Shown: piece by piece, positions 1 through 7,477 of the stretch | Position numbering within the stretch: the stretch's first letter is position 1 | Layout: each line of letters begins with the position of its first letter | DNA from: Rubrobacter sp. | GTDB lineage: Bacteria > Actinomycetota > Rubrobacteria > Rubrobacterales > Rubrobacteraceae | Direction of reading: 5' to 3' | DNA: 32,178 bases | Assembly: GCA_013697825.1 (NCBI GenBank) | Contig: JACCWD010000077.1 | Location: 1 to 32,178 of the forward strand | The notes under the pieces: generated by a model | Database searches by the model: none | The model's input: the letters and a program-made list of their open reading frames with translations, nothing else | Told to the model about the DNA's origin: nothing | Made by a program: the position numbers and the translations under genes

Positions 1-54
1 GAGCGCGGCGAGATCCTCCCTGGCTGACCGACGGTTCGCTAAAAAGGCACTCAT
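1..54 (-). CDS. Possible 5' end of an unidentified minus-strand gene, cut by the window edge
   Basis: On the minus strand an ATG at 54-52 opens 18 codons without a stop to the window edge, reading MSAFLANRRSAREDLAAL. No clear Shine-Dalgarno sequence precedes it, and 18 residues are too few to recognise a family. The call rests only on an open frame with an ATG, so it could be chance. It would be co-oriented with and downstream of the tct genes, with about 245 bp between. Confidence 0.22.
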   Translation of the reverse strand, partial: MSAFLANRRSAREDLAAL

Positions 55-298
55 GGCCGTACAAAATTCGGGTCAGGCCAGTCGGGAGGACCATCACCGC
101 TTATATTCTCGCAGTACAGAATTCCCAGAATGGTACCGCTACGCGGGATAGCGAGCGGTGGGTTCGTTGGTTTTGGCGGATCGCTTGTGACTGGTTCCGG
201 CTTCCGAAGGCTCTTCGGGTTCGTACTCGCCGCCCTCCGCGTTCCGCGGCGGACATCACAGGGAAAGTGCGGGAAGTGTTTCGGGAGGAGCGCCGGGG
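55..298. other. Intergenic stretch downstream of tctA
   Basis: No convincing gene was found here. The part at about 95-140 is more AT-rich than its surroundings and contains two AGAAT repeats flanked by GTAC at both ends (about 117-136). A short inverted repeat CGCTA/TAGCG lies at 137-153 and a better one at 204-218. It could hold the tctCBA terminator and the promoter of the possible gene at the left edge. Confidence 0.4.
204..218 (-). terminator. Weak hairpin, possible tct operon terminator
   Basis: CCGAAG-GCT-CTTCGG is a perfect 6-bp stem with a 3-nt loop, about 80 bp past the tctA stop in the direction of transcription. No T-run follows, so a classical intrinsic terminator is not shown. 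Confidence 0.25.
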
Positions 299-1777
299 TT
301 ATCGTTCTCCGGTGCGGCGGCGCGTTCGGAGGAGTGGGATCACGAGGGAGGCTATGGTCAGGACGAGGAGGACGAGTGGGATCGGGATGAGGAGCCATTC
401 GAGGCTTCCGTTGTTGATGATCATGGCCCGTCGAAAGCCGCTCTCGGCGATCGGGCCGACGATCACGCCTATGACGAGCGGGGCGACCGGGAACCCTCCC
501 TTGAGCATGAAATAGCCGAGTATTCCGGCGGCGATCATGACGAGAACGTCGAACGGATTCGAGCGAAGCGCATACGAACCGATGACGCTGAGCACCAAAA
601 CGGTCGGCCACAAAAAGCGGGTCGGAACCCGCATAACCTGCGCCCACAGCCGGATGCCCGCAAGCCCCATCACGAGGAGAACCACGTACGTAATAAAGAA
701 CCCGACGAAGATGCCGTATACGAGATCCGGGCTTCCGGTGAAGAGTTGCGGGCCGGGCTGGAGGCCGTGGACGGTGATCGCCCCGATGAGGATCGCCGAC
801 ACCGAATCCCCCGGAATGCCGAGGGTGAGCATCGGGGTGAGCGCCCCGGCGGTGCTCGCGTTGTTGGCCGACTCGGCCGCCGCGACGCCGCGCGGGTCTC
901 CCTGCCCGAAGCGCCGCTCGCCGCGCGAGAACCGCTTCGTCTCGTTGTACGCGACGAAGGAGCCAATGTCCCCGCCCGTGCCGGGCAAAACGCCGACGAG
1001 GAAGCCGATCACGGACGAACCGAGCGTCGTCGGAGAGAGTCTTTTCAACCATCCGCTCCCGAGTCCGAAGCTGCCGAGCCTCGGCCGGTCTTCTGCGCTT
1101 CCGCGGCGGAGTCGCTCGAACTGCGTGAGCGCCTCGGCGACGCCGAAGAGCCCGATCAGGATCGCGATGAACTCGATGCCCGCTCCGAGTTGCGGGCTGC
1201 CGAAGGAGAAGCGGGGGTACGCCTGTATCGGGTCTATGCCGATGGTGGCTATGACGAGGCCGAGGGCGCCGGAGATCAAACCCTTCACGAGCATCCCCTC
1301 CGACAGCGAGGCGATCACCGTCAAGGCGAAGACCGAGAGCATGAAGTACTCCGCCGGCCCGAAGGCGAGCGCGAAGTCCGCGAGGAGCGGCGCGAACGTG
1401 GCGAGGAGCAAAACACCCACGATCCCGCCCACGGCGGAGGCGACGACGGATATCGTCAATGCCTCCCCAGCCCGTCCTTGCCGCGACATCGGATACCCGT
1501 CGAGGATGGTCGCCGCCGCCGATGGTGTTCCGGGCGCCCGGATGAGTATGGCCGGGATCGAACCCGCGTAGAGCGCGCCGCCGTATATGCCGAGCAAAAG
1601 CATCATCCCCGGCACCGGGTCGAGCGCGAACGTGAACGGGAGGAGAACCGCGACGGACATCGTGGCCGTGAGCCCCGGCAACGCGCCGACGACGAGCCCC
1701 ACGGACACTCCGACGAGGATGAGAAGGAGAGGCTGTATCTGGAACACGGCTTCGAGCCCCGCCATCCACGAACTCAA
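299..1777 (-). CDS. tctA: Tripartite tricarboxylate transporter, large membrane subunit TctA
   Basis: Large integral membrane subunit of a TTT-family secondary transporter, which imports a carboxylate delivered by the TctC receptor and is driven by an ion gradient. The 492-residue length and almost wholly hydrophobic multi-span profile fit TctA (usually about 500). Family hallmarks are visible: an early PGL motif in GALPGLTATMSVAVLLPF (about residues 32-49), a second PGTGGDIGSF loop, and AAAESANNASTAGA followed by LTLGIPGDSVSA. The start is a TTG at 1777-1775 that shares TTGA with the tctB stop, which suggests translational coupling; an internal ATG at 1765 is an alternative. It is last in the order tctC-tctB-tctA. 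Divergence from sugar-acid genes suggests a sugar acid or related carboxylate, but the substrate cannot be read from the sequence. Confidence 0.93.
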   Translation of the reverse strand: MSSWMAGLEAVFQIQPLLLILVGVSVGLVVGALPGLTATMSVAVLLPFTFALDPVPGMMLLLGIYGGALYAGSIPAILIRAPGTPSAAATILDGYPMSRQGRAGEALTISVVASAVGGIVGVLLLATFAPLLADFALAFGPAEYFMLSVFALTVIASLSEGMLVKGLISGALGLVIATIGIDPIQAYPRFSFGSPQLGAGIEFIAILIGLFGVAEALTQFERLRRGSAEDRPRLGSFGLGSGWLKRLSPTTLGSSVIGFLVGVLPGTGGDIGSFVAYNETKRFSRGERRFGQGDPRGVAAAESANNASTAGALTPMLTLGIPGDSVSAILIGAITVHGLQPGPQLFTGSPDLVYGIFVGFFITYVVLLVMGLAGIRLWAQVMRVPTRFLWPTVLVLSVIGSYALRSNPFDVLVMIAAGILGYFMLKGGFPVAPLVIGVIVGPIAESGFRRAMIINNGSLEWLLIPIPLVLLVLTIASLVIPLLRTRRRTGER

Positions 1778-2229
1778 AACAGGATTCCTTCCAGAAACGC
1801 GCGCGGCAGCGAGACCGAGAGAAGCTGGTTGAAAACGTAGAAGAGCGCGAAGCTGACGCCGACCGGTATGAGGGTCAAAGACAACAAACTACGCGCTCCC
1901 GCCAGAACCAGCGCGGCCGCGAGGAAGAGCATGGTGGCGAGCATGAACCCGAGGGGCTCCAAAACCACGGCGTATACGAGGAGCAAAGCCACGATCCCCG
2001 CCACCCGGAGGGTGCCGCCGCCTCTGGGCAAAGCCTCCATCTCGCCGGGACGGAGGAATTGAAGCACGGCGAGCGCGAGGAGCGCGCCCGCCAGCATGCG
2101 GGGGAACGTGGCCGTGCCGGGGTCATCGGCCTGCCCCGGAGGCGGGAAACCGAGCGTCGCGGCGAGGATCCCGAGCGCGAGAAACAGAAGTACGACGGCG
2201 AAGATGCGGTTACCCGTCCGGTTCGGCAA
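1774..2229 (-). CDS. tctB: Tripartite tricarboxylate transporter, small membrane subunit TctB
   Basis: Small membrane subunit that pairs with TctA. The 151-residue protein has about four hydrophobic segments: residues 9-27, 45-59, a long pair at about 75-110, and 115-140. The loop DDPGTATFPRML after the first segment matches the usual TctB DPGPAxFP pattern. The start appears to be a TTG at 2229-2227, nine bases after the tctC stop, with only a weak AAGGA element upstream. Its TGA stop overlaps the TTG of tctA by four bases. Sequence conservation in this family is low, so the call rests on length, topology, the DPG-FP motif and position between tctC and tctA. Confidence 0.88.
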   Translation of the reverse strand: MPNRTGNRIFAVVLLFLALGILAATLGFPPPGQADDPGTATFPRMLAGALLALAVLQFLRPGEMEALPRGGGTLRVAGIVALLLVYAVVLEPLGFMLATMLFLAAALVLAGARSLLSLTLIPVGVSFALFYVFNQLLSVSLPRAFLEGILF

Positions 2230-2238
2230 GGCTTCGGC

Positions 2239-3243
2239 TTATCCTTGCTGGCCGAGGCCGAGGGACTGGATCAAGTCCCCGAACCGATCGAACTCCTCGT
2301 CCATATACCCCTCGAACTCGTCCGCCGAACGGAACTCCAGCCCGAAGCCGTTGTTCCCCATGAATTCTTGGAACCCGTCGGAGTTGGCCGCCTCCTCGAA
2401 GCACTCGTTCAACGTCTCGACCACGTCATCCGGGGTGTCGTTCGGAACCACGAGGCCGCGCCAAGCGCCGGAGTTCCAGTCAATTCCCTCTTCCTCCAGC
2501 GTCGGGACGTCGGGGAGTATGTCGAGCGGCTCCTCGCCCATCACCGCGAGCGGACGGAGCTCCCCCGACTCGACCTGCGGCGCGACCTCCGCGCCGCTCG
2601 CCGAGGTCGCCTCGACCTGCCCGCCGAGCACCGCCGCTATCGCCGGAGCCGCTCCGTCGAACGGGACGTTCTTCATCTCGACCCCGGCCTCCTGCGCCAT
2701 CCCGGCGAAGGCGATGTGCCATATGGAGCCAGTCCCGCTCGTGCCGATGCTGAAATCCTCGCCCCCCTCGGCGGCGGAGAGGAAGTCGTCGAGCGTCTCG
2801 TACTCCGAGTCGGCCCCGACGCTCAGCGCGGCGGGATCGAAGTTGTACTGCATCACGCCCCGGACGTCCTCCGGCGAGACCGGCGCGACGCCGAGGTGGT
2901 TGATCATGGCGATCTCGACCGTCGCCAAACCGACCGTATACCCGTCCGGCTGAGCGTTCGCCGCCGCCTGGAAGCCCACCGCCCCCGTGCTCCCGGTCTG
3001 GTTGCTCACGATAATATCCGTCCCGCACGATTCCTCCGCCGCCGAGGCGAGTTGCCGCGCCGTCTGATCCGTGCCTCCCCCAGCGTCCCACGGCACGATC
3101 ACCTCGATCTGCTCCGAAGGAAACTCCGCGTCCTCCGCCCCCCCGCAGGCGACCACCCCAAACGCGGCGACCGCCAACACCGACAAACCCAAAACCCGCG
3201 AAAATCCTCCGCGACTTCCACGAACCCCGAACCACTCCATCAT
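2239..3243 (-). CDS. tctC: Tripartite tricarboxylate transporter receptor TctC (Bug family), lipoprotein
   Basis: Extracytoplasmic solute receptor for the TctAB pair. I chose the ATG at 3243 because a GGAGGAGGAAG ribosome site lies just upstream and the product then begins with a clean lipoprotein signal: a basic n-region, hydrophobic core LGLSVLAVAAFGVVA and lipobox cysteine at residue 33. An upstream in-frame start at 3291 would add a charged 16-residue extension before the signal. The mature part opens with IEVIVPWDAGGGTDQTAR, matching the Bug consensus IxxIVPxxxGGGTDxxAR that forms part of the carboxylate site. The length of 334 residues is typical. It is the first gene of a minus-strand operon divergent from the cupin gene. 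The ligand is unknown; a sugar acid is inferred from the neighbours. Confidence 0.93.
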   Translation of the reverse strand: MMEWFGVRGSRGGFSRVLGLSVLAVAAFGVVACGGAEDAEFPSEQIEVIVPWDAGGGTDQTARQLASAAEESCGTDIIVSNQTGSTGAVGFQAAANAQPDGYTVGLATVEIAMINHLGVAPVSPEDVRGVMQYNFDPAALSVGADSEYETLDDFLSAAEGGEDFSIGTSGTGSIWHIAFAGMAQEAGVEMKNVPFDGAAPAIAAVLGGQVEATSASGAEVAPQVESGELRPLAVMGEEPLDILPDVPTLEEEGIDWNSGAWRGLVVPNDTPDDVVETLNECFEEAANSDGFQEFMGNNGFGLEFRSADEFEGYMDEEFDRFGDLIQSLGLGQQG

Positions 3244-3377
3244 AGGCTTCCTCCTCCCCGAGCCGAACCCGAACTTCTTCCCTTCGGCCACCTAGCGTAA
3301 CTATGCTCGGGAGTGTAACATGTTGTTAGACAAGATTGTATTTTGTCATATGAAACCGGGCGCGAAAGGGGGTTCGC
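3244..3377. promoter_or_regulatory. Divergent regulatory region between tctC and the cupin gene, with operator-like palindromes
   Basis: This is the only AT-rich patch nearby and must serve both divergent transcription units. Three overlapping symmetric elements are visible: AACATGTT at 3317-3324, TTGTTAGACAA at 3323-3333 (TTGT and ACAA arms around TAG), and GACAA/TTGTC arms at 3329-3333 and 3343-3347. TTGTTAGACAA fits the general FCD/FadR-type operator TNGTNNNACNA. The 12-mer GTGTAACATGTT at 3313-3324 resembles one just before iclR. The cupin gene has a strong AAAGGGGG ribosome site ending about seven bases before its ATG. I could not assign unambiguous -35/-10 boxes. Confidence 0.55.
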
Positions 3378-3863
3378 ATGAAGGTGGAGCAAGGTCTTCA
3401 GGCGGTGATGGAGGCGGGGATGCCGGATCGGGCGATCCAGAGCGACGAGGTTCCGTGGGTTCCGCAGGGTGAGAACGTATGGTTCAAGCCGCTTCGCTTC
3501 GATCTGTCGTCGGGGCGTTGGATCAACGTCCTCAAGGTCGTCGGCGGGGGCAAGGTGAATCGCCACCGCCACTCCGGCGGACAGGTGCTCGGCTACTGTC
3601 TGGAAGGAAGCTGGCACTACCTGGAGCGGGAGTGGGTGGCGCGTCCGGGAACCCTCGTCTACGAGCCGCCGGGCGACATCCACACGCTCGTGGTGGACGA
3701 AGAGGCCGGAGAAATGACGACGCTCTTCGTGCTCGAAGGGGTCATACAGTACCTCGACGACGAAGACAACCTTCTATATCAGGACGACGTGTTCAGTAAA
3801 TTGGAGCGTTATTTGGATTATTGCCGCGAACAGGGCATCGAAGCCCGGGATCTCTGCTTTTGA
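3378..3863 (+). CDS. Cupin protein resembling the 2,4'-dihydroxyacetophenone dioxygenase family
   Basis: Single-domain cupin of 161 residues. The first cupin motif reads HRHSGGQVLGYCLEGSWHY (from residue 63) and the second includes RPGTLVYEPPGDIHTLV (about 89-105). Likely metal ligands are His63, His65 and His102; the usual Glu position appears as Gln69. The GYxLEGxWxYxE and YEPPGxxHTL patterns resemble proteins annotated as 2,4'-dihydroxyacetophenone dioxygenase-like. An aromatic-ketone dioxygenase makes little sense here: the gene precedes a KduD-like SDR and KDG-type genes, so a role in sugar-acid isomerisation or ring-opening (compare KdgF, also a small cupin) is a reasonable inference. 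Its stop overlaps the next gene's proposed start. First gene of the plus-strand operon. Confidence 0.8.
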   Translation: MKVEQGLQAVMEAGMPDRAIQSDEVPWVPQGENVWFKPLRFDLSSGRWINVLKVVGGGKVNRHRHSGGQVLGYCLEGSWHYLEREWVARPGTLVYEPPGDIHTLVVDEEAGEMTTLFVLEGVIQYLDDEDNLLYQDDVFSKLERYLDYCREQGIEARDLCF

Positions 3864-4630
3864 GCGTGCTGGATTCATTCAGGCTCGATGGCCGGGTCGC
3901 GCTGGTTACCGGAGCCTCCCGAGGGCTGGGACGAGGCATCGCGGTCGGGCTGGCCGAGGCGGGCGCGGACGTGGCGGTGCTCGACCGCCTCGAATGCGGG
4001 GAGACCGCGGCGGAGATATCCGCCCTCGGGCGCAAGGTTCACGAGATGCGGCGCGACCTCCTCGGCGTGAAATCCGAGGCGGCCGGGGAGATCGTCGGCG
4101 AGTGCGTCACGGAGCTTGGGCGTTTGGATATTCTGGTCAACAACGCCGGGATCATCCGCCGTTCGGGGGCGTTGGAATTCTCCGAGGAGGATTGGGAGGA
4201 CGTGGTGAACGTCAACCTCGGCAGCGTTTTCTACCTCTCTCAAGCCGCCGCCCGGCGCTTCGTGGACGAGGGGCGTGGGGGCAAGATCATCAACCTCGCC
4301 TCGGTGCTTTCGTATCAAGGAGGCATACTCGTCCCCTCATACTCGGCTACCAAAGGCGGCGTCGCGAACCTGACCCGCGCGCTCGCCAACGAGTGGGCGG
4401 GGCGGGGCATAAACGTCAACGCCATCGCGCCAAGCTACTTCTCGACCGATCTCACGGCGAACATCCGGGAAGACCCCGGACGAAGCGACGCTCTCTTGAG
4501 CCGCATACCTGCCGGTCGATGGGGCGAGCCGGAGGATCTGAAAGGCGCCGCGGTGTTCCTCGCGTCGGAGGCCGCCAGCTATGTCCACGGGGCCGTCGTG
4601 CCGGTGGACGGAGGGTGGCTGGCCCGATGA
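3860..4630 (+). CDS. SDR-family oxidoreductase, KduD-like (2-deoxy-D-gluconate 3-dehydrogenase type)
   Basis: NAD(P)-dependent classical short-chain dehydrogenase of 256 residues. Visible motifs are TGASRGLG (17-24, dinucleotide site), NNAG (94-97), Ser148, and Tyr161-x3-Lys165 in YSATKGG. Asp42 at the end of strand 2 suggests NAD preference. The N-terminus (SFRLDGRVALVTG) and the C-terminal VPVDGGWLAR match 2-deoxy-D-gluconate 3-dehydrogenase/KduD proteins of about 253 residues. I placed the start at TTG 3860, overlapping the cupin TGA as TTGA, the same arrangement as tctB/tctA. GTG at 3866 is also possible, while an ATG at 3821 would add a non-homologous stretch inside the cupin gene. It probably oxidises or reduces a keto-deoxy sugar acid for the kinase and aldolase downstream. 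The exact substrate is uncertain. Confidence 0.87.
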   Translation: MSVLDSFRLDGRVALVTGASRGLGRGIAVGLAEAGADVAVLDRLECGETAAEISALGRKVHEMRRDLLGVKSEAAGEIVGECVTELGRLDILVNNAGIIRRSGALEFSEEDWEDVVNVNLGSVFYLSQAAARRFVDEGRGGKIINLASVLSYQGGILVPSYSATKGGVANLTRALANEWAGRGINVNAIAPSYFSTDLTANIREDPGRSDALLSRIPAGRWGEPEDLKGAAVFLASEAASYVHGAVVPVDGGWLAR

Positions 4631-4653
4631 GATTCGGCGGCCGAAACGCTGAC

Positions 4654-4665
4654 GTGTAATATGCT
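4654..4665 (+). promoter_or_regulatory. Motif before iclR shared with the tctC/cupin intergenic region
   Basis: GTGTAATATGCT matches GTGTAACATGTT at 3313-3324 at 10 of 12 positions. Both occur in short intergenic regions of this gene cluster, so a shared regulator site, most simply for the IclR protein, is an inference. It overlaps a possible upstream ATG (4661) that lacks a ribosome site. Confidence 0.3.
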
Positions 4666-4672
4666 AGGGAGC

Positions 4673-5467
4673 ATGCGAAACTCATCGAACACACAGGATG
4701 GTTACAGGGTCAGGGCGGTGATCCGCGCCGTCTCCTTGCTTGAATTGCTGCGAACGAGCAACGGAGGAGCGTCGCTCAACGAGCTCGCCTCGCGCTCCGA
4801 CCTCGCGAAGCCCTCGGTCTTCCGGATGCTTCGGACGCTGGAGGAGACGGGGCTTGTGGAGCGGGTTTCGGGGAAGGACACGTATCGGCTCGGTGTGAGG
4901 TGCCTCGCGCTCGGGCAGGCGTACCTCGAGCAAACCGACCTCCGGCGCGAGGCGCTTCCCGTGCTCGAGCGGCTCCGGAGCGACTTCGACGAGACGGTGC
5001 ATCTCGGGGTTCTCGACGACGAGCTTCGGGTCGTGTACCTCGAAAAACTCGAGACCACGCACGCCGTCGGGGTCATGATGTCGAAGGTGGGCCGGACGGC
5101 ACCCTCGCATTGCACGTCGCTCGGGCATGCGATGCTCGCCGGGAGCGACGAGGATCTCATAGGCGAGCTCGACCGCCGGGGCGCGCTCGGGGAGGCGACC
5201 GCGAACACCGTCAACGACCCGGACGTGCTTCGAGGGACACTCGCGGAGGTACGCGAGCGGGGATACGCCCTCGACCTCGAAGGACACGAGGAGGGCGTCC
5301 GGTGCGTCGCGGCCCCCATACAAGACGCGAGCGGGAGGACGGTCGCCGCCGTCTCCATCTCCGGGCCGAAGCACCGTTTGCCGAAGCGTCTTTTGCAAGG
5401 GGATCTCGCCCGGGCGACAAAGGAGGCGGCGCGGGAAATAAGCGCCCGCCTCGGGGCCGCCCGCTAA
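4673..5467 (+). CDS. IclR-family transcriptional regulator (KdgR-like)
   Basis: DNA-binding repressor or activator of 264 residues. The N-terminal winged helix-turn-helix covers about residues 15-75 (SLLELLRTSNGGASLNELAS, then KPSVFRMLRTLEETGLVER), followed by the C-terminal effector domain. That domain shows typical IclR patterns: DETVHLGVLDDELRVVYLEK, APSHCTSLGHAMLA and, near the end, GVRCVAAPIQDASGRTVAAVSISGP split by short variable parts. ATG 4673 was chosen because AGGGAGC lies just before it; ATG 4661 has no ribosome site. The gene sits inside the sugar-acid operon, one base before the kinase gene, so it likely controls this operon and perhaps tctCBA in response to a keto-deoxy acid. 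The effector is unknown. Confidence 0.9.
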   Translation: MRNSSNTQDGYRVRAVIRAVSLLELLRTSNGGASLNELASRSDLAKPSVFRMLRTLEETGLVERVSGKDTYRLGVRCLALGQAYLEQTDLRREALPVLERLRSDFDETVHLGVLDDELRVVYLEKLETTHAVGVMMSKVGRTAPSHCTSLGHAMLAGSDEDLIGELDRRGALGEATANTVNDPDVLRGTLAEVRERGYALDLEGHEEGVRCVAAPIQDASGRTVAAVSISGPKHRLPKRLLQGDLARATKEAAREISARLGAAR

Positions 5468-5468
5468 G

Positions 5469-6422
5469 ATGGGAGACACGCCGAGCGTCGTAGCGGCGGG
5501 CGAGACTATGGTGCTTGCGACCCCCCGCCAGCCGGGGCGCCTCCGCCACGCCGGGGAGCTCGAGTTCAAGATCGGCGGCGCCGAGTCGAACCTCGCCATA
5601 GCCCTCTCCCGCCTCGGCGTCCACTCCGGATGGGCGAGCCGCCTCGGAGACGACGAGCCGGGGCAACTCGTCCTCGACAAAATTCGGGGCGAAGGAGTGG
5701 ACACTTCGCGAGTCCGCCGCGTCCCGGAAGCCCCCACCGGACTTTACCTCCGGGAAAGAGTCGGGCGCGAGGCCCGCGTATATTATTATCGGGAGAACTC
5801 CGCCGCCTCCATGATGGTGGCCGACGACGACCTCGACGCTGACTACTTCGCCGAGGCCGACTTCGTCCACCTCACCGGCATAACCCCCGCCCTCTCCGAA
5901 AGCTGCCGGACGTTCGTGCGGGCGCTCGTGAGGAAGTTGGAGAAGACTCCGGCGAGGCTCAGCTTCGACGTGAATTACCGCTCCAAACTGTGGGCCGCCG
6001 GGGAGGCTTTGGAGTTCGTAGAGGAGGTGCTTCCGGCGGTGGATCTTCTCTTCGTCAGCGGAGAGGAGGCGCGGGCCATGTGGGGCCGGGACGACGAGGG
6101 GCTTCTTCGGGAACTCGGGGAACTCGGGGCGGAAGAGGTCGTTCTCAAGCGCGGGAAGGAAGGGAGCGTCGCCCTCGTGGGAGGGGAAATCTTCGAGCAG
6201 CCCGGCTTCGAGGTCGCGGAGGTGGATCCCATCGGGGCGGGCGACGCTTTCGCCGCCGGATACCTCGCCGGACTCCTTTGGGAGAACCCCCCCGAAGAAC
6301 GCCTCCGGATAGCCAATGCGATGGGAGCGTACAGCGTGATGACGCTCGGGGACTACGAGGGCCTTCCCGACCGCGACGAGCTCGAAGCCTTCCTCGAAGG
6401 CCGGGAGTCCCTCGGTCGGTAG
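5469..6422 (+). CDS. kdgK: PfkB-family carbohydrate kinase, 2-keto-3-deoxygluconate kinase type
   Basis: Predicted cytoplasmic ATP-dependent kinase that phosphorylates a 2-keto-3-deoxy sugar acid. The 317 residues carry the PfkB sugar-site motif GGAESN (36-41), the KdgK-type YYYR element (105-108), FDVNYRSKLW (166-175, typical of KDG kinases) and the C-terminal PfkB signature DPIGAGDAF (253-261) with Asp259 as the expected catalytic base. Many homologues have DTTGAGD here, so Pro-Ile is a mild variation. The start is one base after the iclR stop, so translation is probably coupled; no separate strong ribosome site is seen. The DapA-family aldolase follows 24 bp downstream. KDG versus another keto-deoxy acid cannot be settled from sequence. 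Confidence 0.87.
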   Translation: MGDTPSVVAAGETMVLATPRQPGRLRHAGELEFKIGGAESNLAIALSRLGVHSGWASRLGDDEPGQLVLDKIRGEGVDTSRVRRVPEAPTGLYLRERVGREARVYYYRENSAASMMVADDDLDADYFAEADFVHLTGITPALSESCRTFVRALVRKLEKTPARLSFDVNYRSKLWAAGEALEFVEEVLPAVDLLFVSGEEARAMWGRDDEGLLRELGELGAEEVVLKRGKEGSVALVGGEIFEQPGFEVAEVDPIGAGDAFAAGYLAGLLWENPPEERLRIANAMGAYSVMTLGDYEGLPDRDELEAFLEGRESLGR

Positions 6423-6446
6423 CGAACCACGAATCGGGAGGATGAA

Positions 6447-7301
6447 ATGCAAGGCGGAGTATACGTAGCCAACGTTACGCCATTCAAAGCCGACGGTGCA
6501 TTCGCCGTGGACACGGCGGCATATCTCGCCCACGTCGAATGGCTCGCCGAGCGCGGAGTGCGGGGCATAGTCCCCTTCGGAACGAACGGAGAGGGGCCTT
6601 CCGCGACCCTCAGAGAGAAATTGAGCGTACTCGAAAAGCTCTTCGAGCGAGGGTCGTCTTTGGAGATCATCCCGAACGTCGCGCAGGGGAACGTGCCGGA
6701 GACTTTGGAGATGCTCCGGTGGCTGGAGGACAAGCCCGTCGCCGCCGTCATGGCTCTTCCCCCGTACTATTTCAAGCCCGCTTCGCCGGAGGGTTTGAAG
6801 AGGTTTTACGAGATTGCGCTGGAAGCGAGCGGCCATCCCGTCATCGTGTACCACATCCCGAAATACGCTGTCCCCGTCCCGGTGGAGGTGGTGGCGAGCC
6901 TCCCGGTGTGGGGCGTGAAGGACTCCGGCGGGGACGCGGAGTACACCCGAGCCGTCCTCGAAACCGGGAAGGACGTCCTCCTCGGCACGGAGGACGATCT
7001 ATGGAGCACCCTCAACCTCGGGGCGCGGGGTGTCATCTCCGCCATGGCGAACTTCATCCCCGAGGAGATAGTGGAGATGGACCGGAGGGTTCATGAAGGC
7101 GACGAAGCCGGGGGAAAGGAGCTCTCCGAACACCTTCAGCGAGTGCGGGCGATGACGAAGGAACACACCTCAGCGGCGGTTCTCAAGCGGCTGGCGGAGG
7201 CGCGTCACGGAGTACCGATGGGAACCGTTCGCCCGCCGCTGACTCCGGCTCCGGCGGACTATGATCCGAGGCCGACGCTGGAGGCCGCGATCACCGTTTG
7301 A
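6447..7301 (+). CDS. DapA/NAL-family class I aldolase, probably 2-keto-3-deoxy sugar-acid aldolase
   Basis: TIM-barrel Schiff-base aldolase of 284 residues. It has the pyruvate-binding motif GTNGEG (45-50; usually GTTGE), Tyr135 in IVYHIPKY and the Schiff-base lysine Lys158 in GVKDSGGD. The short length and the absence of the arginine expected for dihydrodipicolinate synthase after Tyr135 favour a KDG/KDPG-type aldolase. It would release pyruvate from a 2-keto-3-deoxy acid. The same enzyme could act on 2-keto-3-deoxy-L-fuconate made by the fucD gene at 9459, giving pyruvate and lactaldehyde; this is inference. A strong GGGAGG ribosome site lies just before the ATG. Last gene of the plus-strand operon; the next genes are convergent. 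Confidence 0.88.
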   Translation: MQGGVYVANVTPFKADGAFAVDTAAYLAHVEWLAERGVRGIVPFGTNGEGPSATLREKLSVLEKLFERGSSLEIIPNVAQGNVPETLEMLRWLEDKPVAAVMALPPYYFKPASPEGLKRFYEIALEASGHPVIVYHIPKYAVPVPVEVVASLPVWGVKDSGGDAEYTRAVLETGKDVLLGTEDDLWSTLNLGARGVISAMANFIPEEIVEMDRRVHEGDEAGGKELSEHLQRVRAMTKEHTSAAVLKRLAEARHGVPMGTVRPPLTPAPADYDPRPTLEAAITV

Positions 7302-7477
7302 GCCTCCCAAAGATGGGTTCGGGAGGTGGTTCGCCGAAGAGTCGTACCGAATCCTGTGCGGCCGGTGCGCGTTCGCGGACGGCGAACTTTTGGAAAGACG
7401 TCGTACGCCACGTATCTGCGGGAGACGTCCTTCGCAGAAACTCTCGCCCTCTCGACTTCGATTTGGAGGCGCCGTAC
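7302..7477. other. Convergent intergenic region with inverted repeats
   Basis: No gene is supported in these 176 bp between the convergent aldolase and 2-hydroxyacid dehydrogenase genes. Visible structure: CCTCCC (7303-7308) with GGGAGG (7321-7326) around a 12-nt loop; GTTCGCCG (7329-7336) with CGGCGAAC (7380-7387), a perfect 8-bp inverted repeat; and GTCGTAC twice (7341-7347 and about 7400-7406). These may act as bidirectional transcription termination structures, but no T-runs are present. Confidence 0.35.

Noticed and set aside
5211-6854. Long minus-strand frame over iclR, the kinase and the aldolase
   Set aside because: Antisense shadow of three genes with clear motifs; no family resemblance and no ribosome site.
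7303-7326. CCTCCC/GGGAGG hairpin as an intrinsic terminator
   Set aside because: A 12-nt loop, a short stem and no T-run; kept only as part of a structured convergent region.
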